Origin: Microbacterium paulum
GTDB taxonomy: Bacteria > Actinomycetota > Actinomycetes > Actinomycetales > Microbacteriaceae
DNA length: 64,000 nt
Direction of reading: 5' to 3'
Assembly (NCBI RefSeq): GCF_015707995.1
Contig: NZ_JAAGRY010000006.1
Span: 1-64,000 of the forward strand
The position numbers were made by a program, and so were the translations under genes. The notes beneath the pieces were generated by a model. That model was given only the letters and a program-made list of their open reading frames with translations. It made no database searches and had not been told where the DNA came from. Positions 60,673 to 64,000 of this stretch are shown piece by piece; position 1 is the first letter of the stretch; each line of letters begins with the position of its first letter.

Positions 60673-61299
60673 TCAACGCAGGATGCCGCGCTCGCGCGCG
60701 CGCGATACCGCGGCCGTGCGGGAAGAGACCCCGAGCTTCGTGAAGATATGGGCGAGATGCGACTTCACGGTTGTGTCGCTCACGAACAGTTCCGCGGCTA
60801 TGTCGGAGTTCGAGCATCCCGCGGCGACGAGCTCGAGCACCTGAAGTTCTCGCGCGCTCATGCTGGCTTGCGGCGCGCGCATCCTGTCCATCAGCCGCGT
60901 CGCGATGACGGGTGCGAGCGCGCTCTCTCCTGCCGCGGCTGCGCGGACGGCAGTGATGAGCTCGTGAGGCGGAGCATCCTTGAGCAGGTATCCGCTGGCG
61001 CCCGCCTCGACGGCGCCCAGGATGTCGCCATCCGAGTCATAGTTGGTGAGCACGAGCACGTAGGGAGCGGCATCGAGTGCGCGGATGCGGCGCGTGGCAT
61101 CTGCTCCGCCGGAGTTTGCGGATGCCCCGAACTGCAGGTCCATCAGCACGACGTCGGGACTCATCCGCTCCGCCGCTGCAACCGCTTCATCGGGCGTCGC
61201 CGCCTCTGCGACGACGTCGATGTCGTCCTCGGGTGCGAACAGCGCGATGATGCCGGTTCGAACGATGGGGTGATCGTCGGCGACAACGATGCGGATCAT
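60673..61299 (-). CDS. NarL/FixJ response regulator
   Basis: 208 residues. Receiver with DD at 8-9, Asp in VVLMDLQFG, Thr in VLVLTNYD and Lys in YLLKDAP; LuxR HTH ARELQVLELVAAGCSNSDIA and TVKSHLAHIFTKL. ATGA overlap with the kinase. Probably controls the divergent ABC transporter. Confidence 0.92.
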   Translation of the reverse strand: MIRIVVADDHPIVRTGIIALFAPEDDIDVVAEAATPDEAVAAAERMSPDVVLMDLQFGASANSGGADATRRIRALDAAPYVLVLTNYDSDGDILGAVEAGASGYLLKDAPPHELITAVRAAAAGESALAPVIATRLMDRMRAPQASMSARELQVLELVAAGCSNSDIAAELFVSDTTVKSHLAHIFTKLGVSSRTAAVSRARERGILR

Positions 61300-62480
61300 G
61301 CCGCCTCCTCGAGGGTGAGATCGATCGTCAGCGCGGTGCCCTCGCCCGGCGCGGAGGTCACGGCGAGCGTACCGCCCAGCTGGTCGACACGCTCTCGGAT
61401 GGCCCGAAGCCCGAACGAGTCGGATCGACCGGTCGGCGCGCCCGGGGACTGGGCGGGGTCGAACCCCCGGCCGTCGTCGGCTATCGTGAACTGCAGCCGG
61501 TCGCCACCGACGGTCAGCGTGATCGTCGCGCTGTCGGCGTCGGCGTGCTGAATGACGTTGGCGATCGCTCCCTGCGTGATGCGCAGCAGCGCGGTCTGCA
61601 CGTGCATCGGAAGGTCGACGGCATCCGACACCCGCACTTCCACCGGCAACCCCTGCGCGGCCCACTGCGTCGACGCGAGGCGGCGAAGCGCTCCGCCGAG
61701 ACCGCGTCCGTCGAGGTCGGGTGGGGTGAGCTCACGGATGAAGTGGCGCGCGTCGGCGAGCGCGGAGGCCGCGGTCTCGCGGGCGAGGACGACGTGTTCG
61801 ACCCCGGCACCATCGAGATCGGCCCGCTCGGCGGCGTGCAGCAGCATCTGGATGCTCGAGAGCCCCTGGGCGACGGTGTCGTGGATCTCTCGCGCGAGCC
61901 GGGCGCGCTCGGCGAGCACCCCCGACTCGCGCTCCGTCGCGGCGAGCTGTCCACGCGTCGCGAGCAGCTCCTGCATCAGCGCCTCGCGCTGGTGCGCCTC
62001 GCGGGCGAGTGCCTCGTAGCCGAGCCCGATGAGCAGTGCGACCCCGGCCCCCACGATCGGCCCGACAACGCCCCCGGCCGTCCATCCGCCGTGGATGCCG
62101 AGGGCGCAGATCGCGATCGCCGTTGCGACCACGATGGCGGCCGATCCCCACAGCCTGCCCAGGAGATGCAGGTAGAGGAAGAACAGCGGGAAGACGAGAT
62201 AGGCCGCCTCAGGGGTGAGCCACAGCAAAGCGATCCACTCGAGCGTGATGACACCCAGCCACACGGCGCCCGCGACCCGGCGGCTGCGCGGCGCCCAAGC
62301 GATGAGCGTTCCTACCGCATAGGTGCCCAGCAGTATCACCGCGAGGCAGATGGCGGCGATGCTCGCCTGCGTCGGCGCGATCACCGCCCGGACGATCACG
62401 AGGACGGTGAGTGCAACGAACAGCATGTGAAGACCGGCGCGCAGGCCCACGAAGACGGGCGTGAGCGCGGTATGCGGCAT
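61296..62480 (-). CDS. sensor histidine kinase (HisKA_3)
   Basis: 394 residues, five or six spans in the first 170. Phosphoacceptor motif AREIHDTVAQGLSSIQML and HATPase with LLRITQGAIANVIQHADAD and DDGRGFDP, SFGLRAIRERVDQLGG. Pairs with the coupled regulator; divergent from a MacB-type transporter, a layout common for antimicrobial-peptide or envelope-stress sensing. Confidence 0.92.
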   Translation of the reverse strand: MPHTALTPVFVGLRAGLHMLFVALTVLVIVRAVIAPTQASIAAICLAVILLGTYAVGTLIAWAPRSRRVAGAVWLGVITLEWIALLWLTPEAAYLVFPLFFLYLHLLGRLWGSAAIVVATAIAICALGIHGGWTAGGVVGPIVGAGVALLIGLGYEALAREAHQREALMQELLATRGQLAATERESGVLAERARLAREIHDTVAQGLSSIQMLLHAAERADLDGAGVEHVVLARETAASALADARHFIRELTPPDLDGRGLGGALRRLASTQWAAQGLPVEVRVSDAVDLPMHVQTALLRITQGAIANVIQHADADSATITLTVGGDRLQFTIADDGRGFDPAQSPGAPTGRSDSFGLRAIRERVDQLGGTLAVTSAPGEGTALTIDLTLEEAA

Positions 62481-62642
62481 GGTCCGAATCCTACGCGTCG
62501 TGGGTCAGCGGGCATCGTCCGAAAGGAGGATCCTGCACGCCATCGTTCGGCCCTGGAATGGTGTGCAGACGGCCGATGACGCGCCAGGGAGAAGTGGGGA
62601 GAGTGGAAGCGTCACCAGAACCGGCGACCAGAAAGGACCCTC

Positions 62643-63710
62643 ATGTTCGTCGCGCTTCGCGACCTCCGCTTCGCCCGCGGCCGATTCGTCCTCATCGGCT
62701 CCGTGGTCGCCCTCATCACCATCCTCGTCGGGTTTCTCAGTGGACTCACCGGCGGGCTGGCCACACAGAACATCTCCGCCGTGCTGGCGATGCCCGGCGA
62801 CCGCATCGTCTTCTCGACGCCGTCCGCTGGAGGCAGCGCCAGCTTCGCGGACTCCGCCATCACCGAGCGGCAAGCCGCCGACTGGGCCTCCACAGACGGC
62901 GTCACCGACTCCCAGCCGATCGGCATCGCGCAGACGCGCGCCGAGGCCGGCGACCGGCGTATCGCCATCGCCGCGTTCGGCGTGCAGAGCGGCTATAGCG
63001 CCGACGCGCCGACGACGGACGGCCACCTGGCGATGTCAGCCCCCGCCGCGAAGGACCTCGACGTCGCCGTCGGCGACGACGTCACCATCGCCGGCACCGT
63101 CTTCACCGTCGAGACCATCGGAGGCGACGACTGGTACAGCCACACACCCGTCGTGAAGATGACGCTGACCGACTGGCAGGCCTACTCCGCCGCGACGGGC
63201 AACCCCGATGCGTACGCCACGGTGCTCGCCGTGACCGGAGGTCCCGACTGGGCCGCCGCCGACTCCGCGAACGAGACCGTCTCGGAGTCGATCCTCGGTT
63301 CGCTGACCGCGCTCAGTGCCTTCCGCTCCGAGATCGGGTCGCTGCTGCTGATGGTCGCCATGCTGTTCGGCATCTCGGGGCTCGTGATCGGCGCGTTCTT
63401 CACCGTCTGGACGATGCAGCGCAAGGGCGACATCGCCACGCTCAAGGCCCTCGGTGCGAGCACCCCCTCGCTCGTGCGCGACGCACTCGGACAGGCTCTG
63501 GTCGTGCTGGTGCTCGGAATCGGCATCGGGATCGGCGTGGTGGCCCTCTTCGGTACGCTCGCTGGAACCGCTCTGCCCTTCCTGCTCAGCCCCGTCACCA
63601 CCATCCTGCCCGGCGTCATCATGATCGCCCTGGGTCTCGCCGGAGCCGCCTTCGCTCTTCGCTCCGTCACCTCCGCCGACCCCCTCACCGCACTCGGGAG
63701 CAACCGATGA
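62643..63710 (+). CDS. ABC transporter permease, FtsX/MacB type
   Basis: 355 residues. One N-terminal span (about 17-40), a 190-residue extracellular domain, then three spans with LLLMVAMLFGISGLVIGAFF and KGDIATLKALGASTPSLVRD. AAAGGA site. ATGA overlap with the ATPase gene. Confidence 0.9.
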   Translation: MFVALRDLRFARGRFVLIGSVVALITILVGFLSGLTGGLATQNISAVLAMPGDRIVFSTPSAGGSASFADSAITERQAADWASTDGVTDSQPIGIAQTRAEAGDRRIAIAAFGVQSGYSADAPTTDGHLAMSAPAAKDLDVAVGDDVTIAGTVFTVETIGGDDWYSHTPVVKMTLTDWQAYSAATGNPDAYATVLAVTGGPDWAAADSANETVSESILGSLTALSAFRSEIGSLLLMVAMLFGISGLVIGAFFTVWTMQRKGDIATLKALGASTPSLVRDALGQALVVLVLGIGIGIGVVALFGTLAGTALPFLLSPVTTILPGVIMIALGLAGAAFALRSVTSADPLTALGSNR

Positions 63711-64000
63711 TCAGCCTGAACGACATCACCCTCACCTTCCCCGACGGAGACGAGCGCATCACCGCCGTCGACAACGTCACCCTCACGGCCCATCCGGGCA
63801 CCGTCACCGGGATCACCGGACCCAGTGGGTCGGGCAAGTCCAGCCTGCTGGCCGTCGCGGCGACACTGATCCGCCCCGACTCGGGGCAGGTCCTCATCGA
63901 CGGCGTGGATGCCGCCGCCCTGGCTCCCCGTGAGGCGACCGAGCTGCGGCGGGAGCAGATCGGCATCGTGTTCCAGCAGTCCAACCTGATCCCCTCGCTG
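63707..64000 (+). CDS. ABC transporter ATP-binding protein, MacB/LolD type (partial)
   Basis: The first 98 codons are present and the gene continues past the window. Walker A GPSGSGKSSLLA and the Q-loop IVFQQSNLIPSL, typical of the LolD/MacB group. Functions with the permease just upstream. Confidence 0.9.
   Translation, partial: MISLNDITLTFPDGDERITAVDNVTLTAHPGTVTGITGPSGSGKSSLLAVAATLIRPDSGQVLIDGVDAAALAPREATELRREQIGIVFQQSNLIPSL

Overview
The window is GC-rich DNA from an actinobacterium, most likely Microbacterium or a close relative in Microbacteriaceae. This is inferred from codon use, frequent GTG starts, leaderless starts behind TAnnnT boxes, and gene families typical of that group (an ECF42/DGPF pair, an SCO6880-type conjugation locus, GH36 alpha-galactosidase with a LacI regulator and a carbohydrate ABC transporter). 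Most of it looks accessory: defence genes, insertion sequences, broken genes and a conjugation locus.

Layout. 0.3-10 kb is a defence-like island: an unrecognised 300-residue protein, a type III restriction-modification pair (mod/res), an Abi_2/AbiF-type HEPN protein with a strongly structured leader, and an operon of an unknown protein plus an XRE-ImmA/IrrE protease. 10-12.2 kb holds small proteins, a gene remnant and a putative replication initiator whose upstream region carries about four tandem 12-13 bp iteron-like repeats. At 12.4-16 kb a DUF4238 gene is split by a 2.7 kb insert made of an IS21 istA fragment, a complete RclA-like flavoprotein gene and an IS30 fragment. 16.2-17.7 kb encodes a membrane-anchored beta-solenoid protein with about 18 degenerate repeats.

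17.8-26.6 kb is a metal and transposon region: a TniA/TniB/TniR transposition module, a merR-like regulator divergent from a thioredoxin-like protein and a MerA-like flavoprotein that lacks the C-terminal Cys pair, an IS1380 element, a remnant of a related IS1380 end, and a CmtR-type sensor coupled to a CadD-type cadmium transporter. 26.8-34.2 kb looks more like ordinary chromosome: lipoprotein, DGPF protein with ECF42 sigma factor, two-component system, DUF2306 protein, MDR oxidoreductase, DUF6326 protein and a GIN-domain lipoprotein.

34.3-51.9 kb is a conjugative module. It opens with a lipoprotein cassette and a two-gene Pycsar antiphage locus (PycTM effector plus PycC-like cyclase), followed by a MobF relaxase and a compact leftward operon (TcpC-like, M23 peptidase, small membrane protein, TrbL-like, SCO6880, VirB4-like, ParA-like, coupling protein, SSB). 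Three copies of a 25-bp repeat plus a 12-bp partial copy sit at module borders (17.74, 34.33, 35.07, 37.13 kb); two of them bracket the lipoprotein, and Pycsar lies between the next full copy and the partial one.

52-60.2 kb holds fused gene fragments (rbsB-like and glycerate kinase), then a LacI regulator, GH36 alpha-galactosidase and its sugar ABC transporter, whose last permease is frameshifted, and a decayed second LacI gene. At 60.32-60.37 kb lies the 3' end only of a tRNA-Ser gene, with a further 15-bp copy 204 bp on. This is the signature of a tRNA-borne attachment site and may mark the right edge of the whole island. Beyond it come a NarL-type two-component system and a MacB-type ABC transporter that runs off the window.
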